Below are positions 7,950 to 19,762 of a stretch of 56,859 bases of DNA, piece by piece (within the stretch, counting starts at the first letter, position 1; each line of letters opens with the position of its first letter). The notes under the pieces were generated by a model, which worked only from the letters and a program-made list of their open reading frames with translations, made no database searches and was not told the DNA's origin. Where the stretch lies: the NCBI GenBank assembly GCA_029266495.1, contig JAQSWS010000028.1, positions 5,417 to 62,275 on the forward strand, given 5' to 3'. The stretch comes from Rariglobus sp. GTDB taxonomy: Bacteria > Verrucomicrobiota > Verrucomicrobiia > Opitutales > Opitutaceae. Made by a program: the position numbers and the translations under genes.

Positions 7950-9992
7950 ATGAACGAAACCCTTCATTATGGCACCTGGACCAACGACGAGGCGGGATTG
8001 CCCTGCTTCGACGGCCGCTTCACCGGGGCCGCCGCCGTCGAACGGCCGTTCATGCATGGTTTTTCCAGCGGACGCCTGCAGGTCCTCGTCAACCGCTGGG
8101 GCCTCGTCCAACTCTTCACCACAGAGGGAGGCTACACCGATCTGTGCGCCAATACCTTTCAAGCCCGCAGCGGTTTGTATCTTGAACTGGAAATCGCCGG
8201 TGAACGCTTCCCGCTCATCCATGACGATCTCACCGAACCCTTGTCGATCCGTTACGGCATCGGCTATGCGTGCTTCACCGGCCTGTGGCGTGACGGCCGC
8301 GGAGGCGCCCTTGAGATCGAGCAGGAATTCTACACCCCGCCCGACCGCCAGCCACGAATGGCGGCGCGCTTCCGCCTGAGGAACGCCGGGGCGACTTCGC
8401 TGGCGGGTCATCTGCGGTTGCGTTCCGACGTGGTTCCCGGAGGTGCCCTCGGCCCGTCCCCCCGCCTGCTGCGCGAAGCGCCGGGATCGGTCGTCTGGAA
8501 GGATTTCCATCCCGGGCTCGGAGATTTTCAACTGATCGCCGATACGGCCTTCACCGCTTGCAAAGCCGAGGGCGTTTCCCTGCTGCTTTCGACTCCGTTT
8601 TCGCTGCCGCTGGGTGCCTGCCGCGAAATCACCGCGCAAGCCGGCTACGGCGTCCGCCCGCTTGATGCCCCGCCCCTGCCGGCGGTGGCGCGTCGCGCCT
8701 GGGCCCGGCGCCTGGGTGACCTTGAATTTGACGAGTGCGAGTCATGGATCCGCGACGAAGCGCGATGGAGCGCAGGCCAGCTATATTCCTACGAGGCCTG
8801 GGACAGCTCGGTCGGTGAACATTATCTCAACCTGGGCGGCTACGGCTGGGTGGGCTTCGGCGCACGTGAGGTGCCCGAAAGCGCGCTCGCCATCGCCGCC
8901 CATGATCCCGCGCTCGCCCTCAGCTGCCTGCGCTGGACCGCCAAGATTCAGTATGCAACCGGCGACATCCCGCACTGCCACGCGTTTCGCCGGCCCGCCG
9001 CCGGAGAAACGCTTTCAACCGGACACAAGGAAAGCGACAACGAGATCTGGTTTGTCCTCGCCTGCGCCGAGGTCGTGCAAACAACCGGAAACCTCGATTT
9101 TCTCGATGAAGAACTGCCTTTCTGGGAAGGCGAACCGGCCCCGGTGTGGGAGCATCTTCGCCGGGCCGTCGACTGGATTTTCAAGGGCGTCGGCCTCGGC
9201 GCCCACGGGCTCATTCTCATCGCCGATGGCGACTGGAACGACTATTTGTCCGGCGTCGGCGCGCGTGGTTTCGGCGAGTCAATGATGAACACCGGGATGG
9301 CCTGTTGCGCCCTTGACCGGCTCATCCCGCTGGCCCGGATCCGCGATCCCCTCTTCGCCGCCGAATGTGAAGAACGTCTGGCCGCTCTGCGCGCCGCCGC
9401 CACCGCGGGTTTTGACGGACGCTGGTTTGTGCGGGGTTACACGGACGATGGCGTCCCCTTCGGCACCCTCGCCCAGGACCGCATTTTCCTCAATGCCCAG
9501 AGCTGGTGCGTGCTCGGCGGCTGCGGGACGCCGGCGATGCGCGAGAGCGCCCTGCGCGCCGCCCTCGAAAAATGCCAAAGCGAACTCGGCCTTACCCTGA
9601 TGAGCCGGCCCTATCCCTGTCCTCCGCCAAGCGATGTATCCACCTGTCCAATACCCGCGGGCGAGGGTGAAAACTCGGGCATATGGCCGCAGACCGTCCA
9701 CTGGGCCGTCTGGGCGCTTGCGGAACTGGGCTGGCATGATGAGGCGCTCGAAATCTGGGAACGCATCAGCCTGCGCAATCACGCCCGCCTCCACCCCGAG
9801 GTCCCCTACGGCATCTTCAACGGCCCCGACTGCTACTCCTCCCACCATGCCGGCGACCGCGAGGGCTGGACCCAGGTCGAGATGCTCGAACGCGCCAAAT
9901 TCCCGCCGATGAACCCGATGGTGGCCTGGCAGGCCTTCAGCCTCGCCCGCGTCAAAAAACCCCTGTCCGCAAAAGCAGTCCCCTCTGTTTAA
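7950..9992 (+). CDS. GH94-type glycoside phosphorylase-like protein
   Basis: 680 residues. The N-terminal beta-sandwich (FSSGRLQVLVNRWGLVQLFTT) is followed by an (alpha/alpha)6 barrel with GH94 landmarks: YGWVGFGAREVPE, GDIPHCH, DGDWNDYLSGVG (DWND at 428-431, where the family's general acid sits), GFGESMMN, GENSGIWPQTVHWAVWAL. GH94 enzymes phosphorolyse beta-glucosidic disaccharides such as cellobiose or chitobiose to glycosyl-1-phosphate. This copy is shorter than the usual roughly 800 residues, so the substrate is open. No signal peptide, so cytoplasmic. Divergent from glgA and 3 bases ahead of an SGNH esterase. Confidence 0.8.
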   Translation: MNETLHYGTWTNDEAGLPCFDGRFTGAAAVERPFMHGFSSGRLQVLVNRWGLVQLFTTEGGYTDLCANTFQARSGLYLELEIAGERFPLIHDDLTEPLSIRYGIGYACFTGLWRDGRGGALEIEQEFYTPPDRQPRMAARFRLRNAGATSLAGHLRLRSDVVPGGALGPSPRLLREAPGSVVWKDFHPGLGDFQLIADTAFTACKAEGVSLLLSTPFSLPLGACREITAQAGYGVRPLDAPPLPAVARRAWARRLGDLEFDECESWIRDEARWSAGQLYSYEAWDSSVGEHYLNLGGYGWVGFGAREVPESALAIAAHDPALALSCLRWTAKIQYATGDIPHCHAFRRPAAGETLSTGHKESDNEIWFVLACAEVVQTTGNLDFLDEELPFWEGEPAPVWEHLRRAVDWIFKGVGLGAHGLILIADGDWNDYLSGVGARGFGESMMNTGMACCALDRLIPLARIRDPLFAAECEERLAALRAAATAGFDGRWFVRGYTDDGVPFGTLAQDRIFLNAQSWCVLGGCGTPAMRESALRAALEKCQSELGLTLMSRPYPCPPPSDVSTCPIPAGEGENSGIWPQTVHWAVWALAELGWHDEALEIWERISLRNHARLHPEVPYGIFNGPDCYSSHHAGDREGWTQVEMLERAKFPPMNPMVAWQAFSLARVKKPLSAKAVPSV

Positions 9993-9995
9993 CCC

Positions 9996-10760
9996 ATGAA
10001 AATCCCATCTACCCTGCACACCGTCCTTCTCTCGGCCCTGCTCTCCGTGGCAGGCCCGCTGTTCGCCCAAAGCGGCCCCACTCCCTACCCGGACCCCAAA
10101 GATGAAGCCGCCTGGCCCGGCGTCGGCCCGATTCGCGTCGGCTCCTGGATGACCGACAACCGCGCGTATTCCTGGACCCAGCGCCAAAAAGATCAGGGCG
10201 CCGTGGTGTTTGTCGGAGACTCGCTCGTGGGCGGATGGAAAAACCACGGAGCGGCGTTCCCCGGTCTCAAGATTGCCAATCGCGGCATCGGAGGCGACAC
10301 CAGCCGCGGCACGCTTTTCCGTTTTCAGGAAGACGTGCTGGATCTCAATCCGCAGGCCATCGTGTTCTGCGTCGGCTCCAACGACCTCAGCGCGCATGCC
10401 GATCCCGAGGACGTGGTCGCCAACATTTCCACGATGGTGAACATGGCCCGCACGGCCAACCCGGCGGTCCCCATCGTCATCTGCACCATCCCCCCGAGGA
10501 ACGTCCCCAGCGCACCGACCAAGCCCGGTGCGCACCAGGAGCTGAACACGCGCCTCACCGGCCTCGGCATCGGCAAGGAGAAACTTGTCGTGCTCGATCT
10601 GTTCACCGCCCTCGCCACCCCCGAAGGAGCCCCCGACCCGAAGTATATCGGCAAGGACGGCATTCACATCATTCCCGCCGGTTTTGAAAAATGGGCCGGA
10701 TTGCTGCGCCCCGTGTTTGACTCCCTCGGCGTGGTTCCCCCCGCCCCGGCCAAAAAGTAG
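9996..10760 (+). CDS. Secreted SGNH/GDSL-family esterase
   Basis: 254 residues with a signal peptide ending near FAQS (about residue 26). The SGNH blocks are in order: VFVGDSLVGG (nucleophile S76), NRGIGGDTS (Gly), VGSNDLS (Asn), and DGIHIIPAGF (Asp and His). This arrangement is typical of the platelet-activating-factor acetylhydrolase-like group, often carbohydrate esterases in bacteria. It follows the GH94 gene by 3 bases, so a role in removing acyl groups from an imported saccharide outside the cytoplasm is plausible but inferred. The tail VPPAPAKK is low complexity. Confidence 0.88.
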   Translation: MKIPSTLHTVLLSALLSVAGPLFAQSGPTPYPDPKDEAAWPGVGPIRVGSWMTDNRAYSWTQRQKDQGAVVFVGDSLVGGWKNHGAAFPGLKIANRGIGGDTSRGTLFRFQEDVLDLNPQAIVFCVGSNDLSAHADPEDVVANISTMVNMARTANPAVPIVICTIPPRNVPSAPTKPGAHQELNTRLTGLGIGKEKLVVLDLFTALATPEGAPDPKYIGKDGIHIIPAGFEKWAGLLRPVFDSLGVVPPAPAKK

Positions 10761-10838
10761 TTCACGCCGCGGGGCTGCGCAGTCGATGCGCCGCCTCGCT
10801 CGATTTTAGTTTTCACCCCGCTGCCTTTTACCCCGCCC

Positions 10839-13800
10839 ATGAAGTCACACGCCTCCGCTCCCCGGCGTCGTCGGTCAGGATTTGCCCTGCTGATCACCAT
10901 CACGTTGCTGGCGTTTTTGGTTTTGCTGCTCGTTTCGCTGGCCGCACTCACCCGGGTCGAAACCCAGGTCGCCTCCAACAATCAGCAGCTTTCCCAAGCC
11001 CGGCAGAATGCACTGATGGGGCTCAACATCGCCCTCGGCCGCCTTCAGGCCACCGCCGGCCCGGACACCCGCATCACCGCCACCGCCGACATCATCGCAG
11101 GACGTAACATCGACAAAAAAAACTGGACCGGCGTCTGGAACGCCGCCGCCTCGGGGGCCGATAAAAACATTGCCTGGCTGGTGTCCGGCACGGCTCCCCA
11201 AGGATCCGCCGGCGTCACCGGCGCCCTGACCGCCGCCTCGGGCAACGCCTTGGTGCCCCTGGTTGGCGCGAACACCACGGACATCTCCGCGACCGTCACC
11301 ACCGGCAACCAAGTCCGCGTTGAATCCGAACCCATCAAAACAACCAGCGTTCCCGGACTCGATCCGGCCGCCTCCACCACGGTCGGCAACTTCGCCTATT
11401 GGGTGGGCGACGAAGGCGTGAAGTCCAAGGTCTCGCTGACCGACCCGTGGGAGAACCCCGCGGCGACGACCCTCACTGCGACCACTCCGGCGACCACCAC
11501 CGCACAGGCCCAGGCCTACCGCTTTATCAACGCCCAGCGCACGGGCGTTGAAGGTGTCGACGCCGTGGATGGCACCAAACTCGGCGGCTATTATCCAGCG
11601 ACCGATCCCGCGTTCAAGGGAGCCCTCGACAAAGTCATGGCGCTTTCTCAGTTCCCCCTCGCCCACGCCGACTCCGCAGGCCAGACCGCGCTCACGCAAA
11701 CCCGGCACAATCGCTTTCATGACCTCACAGCCAACTCTTATAGCGTGCTGGCCGACGTCGCCAAGGGCGGCCTCAAAAAAGACCTCACGGCATGGATCAA
11801 AGATACGACTGCCTCGAATCCCAATCCCTCCACGCCCGCCACCGCGAACGACGATTACTTAACACCCGGTGATGCATCCGACGTCTCCAAATATGGCCTG
11901 CCCAAATGGGAGATGATCCGCAGTTTCGCGACCGTCACCCCCAACGCCGGTGGTGCCTACGTCCCGCAGACACAGACCCCCTCACGCCAGGGCATCTACC
12001 CTGTGATGACCTATGCCCGCATCGGCTATAACCTGACCTGCCCCGCGACGGGAGGGATTTACAAGATCAACATCATGCCCGTGGTCGCACTCTGGAACCC
12101 GTATAACGTGCCGATCGCGAAAAGTAACTTCGAAGTCTGCTTCAAATACACCACCAGCAGCACCTCCGTCACCAACGGCAATTATTTGAAGCTGGTCACC
12201 TATCCGAGCCCGTCCTCCGGCCCCAACCCCGCCACGGATTCATTCAATCTGAGCAATATTTCCATGGGCGGCATTTATTATGGCATCGGAAACGTCGCCC
12301 AGTTCTGGCGTTTCAAGGTCGAACTCTCCAGCGACCTCGCCCCCGGAGAAAGCCGCCTGTTTACTATCATCGATCCCCAGGACAACACCCAATACTCGAG
12401 CGGCCAGTCCACCCTCGGCGATCTCGTGGTCGCGCCCAATAACGCCGTCTTCATCCCGAGCCGGAACGGACTCTCGCAAGCCCAGATGAACGGATCCCTC
12501 TTCTGGAATACCGAGTTTGGCGGCGGTTCCGCACGGACCGAGATTCTGCTCACGCAACCGGTTGCCTCCGGAATCACGACTCCAGCCGCCATCGAGGAGG
12601 CCCTGCGCGCCAACGCCTACCAGACCTTTCTCGGCAACGGCTTCGATTGGAATTGGGAAACCAATCCGGGTATCGTCATCCCACCTGCCAACAACGGCGT
12701 CGCCATCGTTTATCAGCGGATCGAGCTGGTCATGTCCACGCTCCCCACGGCCTACCCCGAAAGCTACGGTAGCGTTCAATCGGGCACGCCCCGCTGGCTG
12801 GCAAATCTCAACCCGCAGTCGTCCGTCGTGATCAGAAAGCCCGCCTCCACCCTGAGCGTCACGCCCTCCTACCTGCGCGAACATTACATCCGGGCTCCGT
12901 CCTACGCCTCCCCGACTTTTGTCTACAAACCCATTCCCAACGCCAATGGCGTCAATGTGTCGGCCGGGACACGTGTTTCCACCACCGGCACCGCCCAGAA
13001 CCTGGTGATTCGCGAGCTGCCTGCGACCGACGTCCCGCTGTTTTCCATCGCCCAGTTGCAACACGTCAACGTCTCCTCGCTCAACCTCAACCCGGCCTAC
13101 GCGATCGGCAATTCCCTGCCGAATCTCTACGTCAACCGCAACGACCCCGAAGCCCGCTCCGACGCCTTGGGCAACGATATCTACCCGGGCTTCCCCAACG
13201 GAACCTTCAACCGGATCTACGACCTGTCCTACCTGCTCAACAAGACGCTCTGGGACGGATACTTTTTCTCCACCGTTCCCTCGACCCTGACCACCGCGCA
13301 GGCGGGCGATGCCAATTATCACCTGCCCAACTCCCGGCATCTTTTCTATTGGAAAAACGGAGCCGCTTCAAACGCCGAGGTGCCCAATCTCAAGGCGACC
13401 AATACCACCGCCGCCAACCTGCTCGTCGATGGCGGCTTCAATATCAACTCCACCTCCAAACAAGCCTGGCGGGCCCTTCTCTACAGTCACAATGGCGTGG
13501 CCACCGACCCGACGGATCCTACCAGCAAAAAACATCCTTACTCCCGGTTTGCGGCCCCGGCCGCGGGAGCCCAACCCAATGCCACCTGGCTGGGCTATCG
13601 CATATTGTCCGACGAGCAGATCGACGCACTCGCCGGCGCCATCGTCGACCAGGTCCGCCTTCGCGGCCCGTTTTTATCCCTCGCCGACTTCGTCAACCGC
13701 CGGCTCGCGGCGGATGCCACCGGCCTGAAAGGGCCCCTGCAGACCGCGATCGACGCGACCATAAATGACAGCGCCACGCCGAATGACGATGCCATCAACC

Positions 13801-14219
13801 GCCAGTCCCCCTTCACCGACAATTCCGTCCGGGTGACCGATTACGCCCCGGATGTAACCGGCAACACCGAGCAACAGACCATCTACATGGGGGGAACCAG
13901 TGCGACCGAACCGTCCGGGTCACGCGCCTCCTTCGCCCCCGGATATCTCACCCAGGCGGACTTGCTCACCGTGCTCGGCCCTTCGCTGACCGCACGCTCC
14001 GATACGTTTCGCATCCGCAGCTACGGCGATACCGTCAATCCCGCCACCGGTGCCATCGAAGGCCGCGCCTGGTGCGAAGCGATCGTTCAACGCCTTCCCG
14101 ACTACGTCGAAACCGCCGTCAACGCCTGGAGCAAACCCACCCCGGGCAGCGCCAGCGACACCTTTGGCCGCCGCTTTAAAATCGTCACCTTCCGCTGGCT
14201 TTCTTCCGATGAAATCTAA
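10839..14219 (+). CDS. Giant pseudopilin-like protein (Verru_Chthon cassette A-like)
   Basis: 1126 residues. The basic N-terminus RRRRSG is followed by a type IV pilin-like hydrophobic helix (FALLITITLLAFLVLLL) and a helix rich in Gln/Ala (SNNQQLSQARQNALMGLNIAL), as in PilX/GspK-like minor pilins, with a possible prepilin peptidase site after that Gly. The remaining 1050 residues are Thr/Ser/Asn-rich and secreted in character. Near the C-terminus are SDEQIDALAGAIVDQV, PFLSLADFVNRRL and FRIRSYGDTVNPATG, which I associate with the large Verru_Chthon cassette proteins. It ends by overlapping the next gene by 11 bases. Membrane-anchored or assembled through the pilus machine; exact role unknown. 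Confidence 0.75.
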   Translation: MKSHASAPRRRRSGFALLITITLLAFLVLLLVSLAALTRVETQVASNNQQLSQARQNALMGLNIALGRLQATAGPDTRITATADIIAGRNIDKKNWTGVWNAAASGADKNIAWLVSGTAPQGSAGVTGALTAASGNALVPLVGANTTDISATVTTGNQVRVESEPIKTTSVPGLDPAASTTVGNFAYWVGDEGVKSKVSLTDPWENPAATTLTATTPATTTAQAQAYRFINAQRTGVEGVDAVDGTKLGGYYPATDPAFKGALDKVMALSQFPLAHADSAGQTALTQTRHNRFHDLTANSYSVLADVAKGGLKKDLTAWIKDTTASNPNPSTPATANDDYLTPGDASDVSKYGLPKWEMIRSFATVTPNAGGAYVPQTQTPSRQGIYPVMTYARIGYNLTCPATGGIYKINIMPVVALWNPYNVPIAKSNFEVCFKYTTSSTSVTNGNYLKLVTYPSPSSGPNPATDSFNLSNISMGGIYYGIGNVAQFWRFKVELSSDLAPGESRLFTIIDPQDNTQYSSGQSTLGDLVVAPNNAVFIPSRNGLSQAQMNGSLFWNTEFGGGSARTEILLTQPVASGITTPAAIEEALRANAYQTFLGNGFDWNWETNPGIVIPPANNGVAIVYQRIELVMSTLPTAYPESYGSVQSGTPRWLANLNPQSSVVIRKPASTLSVTPSYLREHYIRAPSYASPTFVYKPIPNANGVNVSAGTRVSTTGTAQNLVIRELPATDVPLFSIAQLQHVNVSSLNLNPAYAIGNSLPNLYVNRNDPEARSDALGNDIYPGFPNGTFNRIYDLSYLLNKTLWDGYFFSTVPSTLTTAQAGDANYHLPNSRHLFYWKNGAASNAEVPNLKATNTTAANLLVDGGFNINSTSKQAWRALLYSHNGVATDPTDPTSKKHPYSRFAAPAAGAQPNATWLGYRILSDEQIDALAGAIVDQVRLRGPFLSLADFVNRRLAADATGLKGPLQTAIDATINDSATPNDDAINRQSPFTDNSVRVTDYAPDVTGNTEQQTIYMGGTSATEPSGSRASFAPGYLTQADLLTVLGPSLTARSDTFRIRSYGDTVNPATGAIEGRAWCEAIVQRLPDYVETAVNAWSKPTPGSASDTFGRRFKIVTFRWLSSDEI

Positions 14220-15009
14220 ACGCATTCACACTTGGGGAGCCCTTCTCGCGCTCGGCCTGATCGCCTCCGCCGCCCCCCTGCACGCGATCCAATTCCGTCT
14301 GCTCGGCTGGACCTCTGCGGACGTCAACCTCCAGTGCGTCATCAACAACAAGCCGGTCGAACTCAGCGTCTTCACCGACGACTTTTCGCCGGTCTATGAA
14401 TTCAAGGGCGAGGGACCCCTCGTGCTCTACAAGATGATGGAGCACGAGGGTAAGCCCCAAAAACAAATCGCCTGCACCGTCACCATTCCCCCCGGCATGG
14501 AGCAGGGCGTGCTGCTCCTCATCCCCGGGGACGACACCAAGGCCGTCTATCGCAAAGTGATCCCCAACCACTTCGGCTTCGTCGTGGATACCGCGCCGCT
14601 GATTTATGATTACGTCTGGCTGGACGACTCCGTCGAGGTCCGTCCCGTCGGCACGATTGAATTCCGCAACCTGTCCCAGTTGCCCGTCGCCCTGCAAATT
14701 GAACAACGCCAACTCACCCTCGCGCCCAAGGCCAAGGCACAGGTGCCGCTCCTGGAAGGCGCCAAGCGCATGGCCTTCCGCGCCGCCGCCCAACTGAGCG
14801 GCCAATGGAAGGTTTTCGCCACCAATCCCCTGCCGACACGCGGGCCTGAGCGCATGATGGTGATCATCCGCGATGGCCCCGCCGCCATGCAGGGCGTTCT
14901 CGAGCCCGGTGAGCCCAACATCCGGATGATTTCACTCTTCGACTGGCCGCCGCCCCCCAAACCCGTGCCCGAGGTTCCCATTCCTCCTTCCCTCGCCTCC
15001 TCCCGGTAA
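14209..15009 (+). CDS. Exported protein coupled to the giant pseudopilin
   Basis: 266 residues with a clear signal peptide (ALLALGLIASAAPLHA, cleavage near residue 24). The mature part is beta-rich with repeated patterns and a Pro-rich tail (WPPPPKPVPEVPIPP). No family recognised. ATG 14209 lies inside the last 11 bases of the pseudopilin gene, so the two products are probably made together and may act as partners at the cell envelope. The frame is open further upstream, but the signal peptide fixes this start. Confidence 0.75.
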   Translation: MKSKRIHTWGALLALGLIASAAPLHAIQFRLLGWTSADVNLQCVINNKPVELSVFTDDFSPVYEFKGEGPLVLYKMMEHEGKPQKQIACTVTIPPGMEQGVLLLIPGDDTKAVYRKVIPNHFGFVVDTAPLIYDYVWLDDSVEVRPVGTIEFRNLSQLPVALQIEQRQLTLAPKAKAQVPLLEGAKRMAFRAAAQLSGQWKVFATNPLPTRGPERMMVIIRDGPAAMQGVLEPGEPNIRMISLFDWPPPPKPVPEVPIPPSLASSR

Positions 15010-15092
15010 GGGCCGAGGAGCCGACGAAGGAGTTTACCAAGGGCAAATGAGCGAAGGCGGCGACGCCGGATCGCGCCTCAAGACCGACCAAA

Positions 15093-17477
<2,385 letters not shown>

Positions 17478-17548
17478 GCTTGGAAACAGGTCGTGCGGGA
17501 CTCCCCGGTTCGACTGACGTTTCCAGGCTGAAAGTTTTTGCCCGCATC

Positions 17549-17577
17549 CTTTGCGTCTCCGGGCCTTTGCGCTAAGT
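17549..17577. repeat. TTTGCG-type intergenic repeat, partial copy
   Basis: CCTTTGCGTCTCC followed by GGGCCTTTGCGCTAAG, just ahead of the DUF5069 gene. It shares wording with the longer inverted element at 29039-29135 and the piece at 29707-29734. Confidence 0.5.
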
Positions 17578-17590
17578 TCCGGCGTTTACC

Positions 17591-18124
17591 ATGAGTCATT
17601 ACTCCTTCGCCCAAAGTTTTCGCACCCTCTACGACAAAGCCGTGGCCCTTTACGCCGGCGGCCGGCGTGATTCCGCGACCTACTTCAACGCCGATGAATG
17701 CGCCTGGCTCGCCAGCAACGGCCTTACCGCGCAGCACCTCTACGACTACGCCGAAGATCAAAACAACTACGACGGCGAGCCCGGCTACGACATCGCCCTC
17801 GGCGTCGAATACATCCGGCGCGATTACTTCCTCAACGTCCAGCACGGGCAGACCACGGGCGTCGTCGCCGATCCCGACACCTGGCCCGGCAAAACGGAGG
17901 CCGTGAACGGCATCGAATGGCTTCCCCGCATTCTACCGAAGGCCCGCGCCAAACTGCGTGGCGAACTTCCTTCTTCGATGATGTATGGCTGCGGCGGAGA
18001 TCGGAAATTTTTCAAGGCGCACGACATTCATCCCACCGAGTTCCTGAACCTCATCTGGCGCCTCGATGGCAATGATGCCGCCATCATCGATTGGGTCGCA
18101 CGCCGCAGCAGCGGCGTGTTCTGA
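17591..18124 (+). CDS. DUF5069-family protein
   Basis: 177 residues, cytoplasmic. The C-terminal half has the DUF5069 pattern: a LPRILPKARAKLRGEL helix, a Cys/Gly stretch (YGCGGDRKFF), HPTEFLNLIW and a closing DAAIIDWV. Function is not known for this family. The N-terminal half (YDKAVALYAGGRRD, NADECAWLASNG) resembles a small helical cap found with it. A hairpin repeat begins 2 bases after the stop codon and may help end transcription. Confidence 0.75.
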   Translation: MSHYSFAQSFRTLYDKAVALYAGGRRDSATYFNADECAWLASNGLTAQHLYDYAEDQNNYDGEPGYDIALGVEYIRRDYFLNVQHGQTTGVVADPDTWPGKTEAVNGIEWLPRILPKARAKLRGELPSSMMYGCGGDRKFFKAHDIHPTEFLNLIWRLDGNDAAIIDWVARRSSGVF

Positions 18125-18126
18125 TG

Positions 18127-18191
18127 CAGGCCCGACCGGTGGTCGGGCAATCAGGTCGCGATCCCGCAAGCCCGACCACCGGCCGGGCCTA
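18127..18191. repeat. Paired GCCCGACC hairpin repeat
   Basis: Two hairpins, GCCCGACC-GGT-GGTCGGGC (18130-18148) and GCCCGACC-ACC-GGCCGGGC (18170-18188), whose arms are also complementary to each other (AGGCCC and GGGCCT). The pair sits between the convergent ends of the DUF5069 gene and gcvH, where it could act as a bidirectional terminator or mRNA 3' stabiliser. A third unit lies at 29008-29026. Confidence 0.65.
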
Positions 18192-18197
18192 CACCAA

Positions 18198-18581
18198 TCA
18201 ACCGATCAGCTTCCCATAGGCCGTCGCATCGAGCAGCGTGCCCGCGGAAGCGGGATCGGACAGCTTGAGCTTCAACATCCAGCCGCCTTCGTAGGCGTCC
18301 TGATTCACCGTTTCGGGGGTGGCATCAAGCGCCGGATTCACCGCAATGACCGTGCCAGCGACCGGCGAATACAAATCAGAGGCGGCCTTGACCGACTCGA
18401 CCACGCCGAAGACCTGGCCCGCGGCGAGCACCGTCCCCACCTTGGGGAGCTGCACGTAGGTGATGTCGCCGAGGCTGTTCTGGGCGTAGTCGGTGATGCC
18501 AACCGTCGCCGTGCCGTCACCGGCGGGCTTCAACCATTCGTGGGACTTGGCGTAACGGAGATCAGCGGGGACGTTGCTCAT
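18198..18581 (-). CDS. gcvH: Glycine cleavage system H protein
   Basis: 127-residue lipoyl carrier protein that shuttles the aminomethyl group between the P, T and L proteins. The lipoylated lysine is K65 in VESVKAASDLYSP; the flanking EW (HEWL) and TPETVN..YEGGWM segments are standard. It starts at ATG 18581, overlapping the gcvT stop by 4 bases. Length is typical. Confidence 0.97.
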   Translation of the reverse strand: MSNVPADLRYAKSHEWLKPAGDGTATVGITDYAQNSLGDITYVQLPKVGTVLAAGQVFGVVESVKAASDLYSPVAGTVIAVNPALDATPETVNQDAYEGGWMLKLKLSDPASAGTLLDATAYGKLIG

Positions 18582-19684
18582 GTGGAGGATTTCTTTAGTT
18601 CGACAAAGGGAGGTTTGACCAGCTGCAAGTTGATCAGGGTGCCGCGAATATCCACGGCCAGCGGGGCGGCTGCGGAAGCCGTGGTGACCAGCGCGGACCC
18701 GATGGCTTCATTCAGAATCGGCGAAAGCGTGCCCGAAAGGACCCTGCCCACCGGAACGCCATCCGCACCGAGCACCGGCGTATCCGCACGGACGATACGA
18801 CGGTCGCCCGTCTTGAAAAAGACGACCTTGCTGGCGGCGCCGCCGGCCTTCTCGGCGAGCAATGCGGCGCGGCCGATGAAGTCGGCGCCCTTGTCCAGTT
18901 TCACCGTCCAGCCAAGACCGGCGGTGAGCGGCGAAATATCCGCGGTGATCTCGTGGCCATAAAGCGGGTAACCGGCTTCCAGGCGCAGGCTGTCGCGGGC
19001 GCCCAGCCCCGTGAGTTCCAGCCCATGGGCGGATCCCGCTTTTACGACCGCCTCGGCCAGCGCGACCGCATCGCCGGCGGGATGGTAAAGCTCGAAGCCG
19101 TCCTCACCCGTATAACCGGTGCGGCTGATGATACATTGCACGCCGGCAACGGTGCCCTCCGCAAAGTGATAATAGCCGATGCGATCGAGCTTGGCGCCCG
19201 TCAGCGATTGCACGATCGCCACCGCGGCCGGCCCCTGGATCGCAAGGAGCGCGTAGTCGGCCGACCGGTCGGAAATCGTCACGTCGTAGCCTTTGGCCTG
19301 CTCGTGGATCCAGGCGACATCCTTGTCGATGTTGCCCGCGTTGATGCAGAGGAAGTAGTCCTTGGGCGCGCGCATGTAGACCAGAAGGTCGTCCACCACG
19401 CCCCCGTTCGGGTAGCACATGGGGGAATAAAGCACCCGTCCGGGAAACAGCTTGGCGACGTCGTTCGTGACGAGGTGATTCAGGAAACGCAGAGCCTCGG
19501 GTCCCTTGACATCGACCTCGCCCATGTGGCTCACGTCGAAGAGGCCGGCGGCACGCCGCACGGCCTTGTGCTCCTCCAGGATCGAGCGGTATTGAACCGG
19601 CATTTCCCAACCGGCAAAGTCCACCAGGCGAGCCCCGTGGGCCGCATGAAAATCACGCAAAGGTGTCCGCTTCAAATCACTCAT
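18578..19684 (-). CDS. gcvT: Aminomethyltransferase (glycine cleavage T protein)
   Basis: 368 residues. Transfers the methylene unit from the H-protein intermediate to tetrahydrofolate and releases ammonia. Recognisable blocks are VDFAGWEMPVQY, GLFDVSHMGEV, the folate-binding SRTGYTGEDGFELY, LGARDSLRLEAGYPLYGHEI and the C-terminal GTLSPILNEAIG. It is followed at once by gcvH in an ATGA overlap. No gcvP lies in this window, so the P protein must be encoded elsewhere or further along another operon. The 78-base gap upstream shows no glycine-riboswitch-like structure. Confidence 0.97.
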   Translation of the reverse strand: MSDLKRTPLRDFHAAHGARLVDFAGWEMPVQYRSILEEHKAVRRAAGLFDVSHMGEVDVKGPEALRFLNHLVTNDVAKLFPGRVLYSPMCYPNGGVVDDLLVYMRAPKDYFLCINAGNIDKDVAWIHEQAKGYDVTISDRSADYALLAIQGPAAVAIVQSLTGAKLDRIGYYHFAEGTVAGVQCIISRTGYTGEDGFELYHPAGDAVALAEAVVKAGSAHGLELTGLGARDSLRLEAGYPLYGHEITADISPLTAGLGWTVKLDKGADFIGRAALLAEKAGGAASKVVFFKTGDRRIVRADTPVLGADGVPVGRVLSGTLSPILNEAIGSALVTTASAAAPLAVDIRGTLINLQLVKPPFVELKKSST

Positions 19685-19762
19685 GCGGGCGAAACTAGGC
19701 CCGCCCCCCGCACGGTGCGCAAGTCACTTCGCGCCCGGCGGGTCAAATTTCCCCAACAACGC

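Noticed and set aside
9279-10667. 462-codon open frame opposite the GH94 and SGNH genes
   Set aside because: It spans two real genes on the other strand and has no recognisable protein features.
19685-19762. Possible glycine riboswitch ahead of gcvT
   Set aside because: The gap is only 78 bases and shows no paired aptamer-like conserved core.
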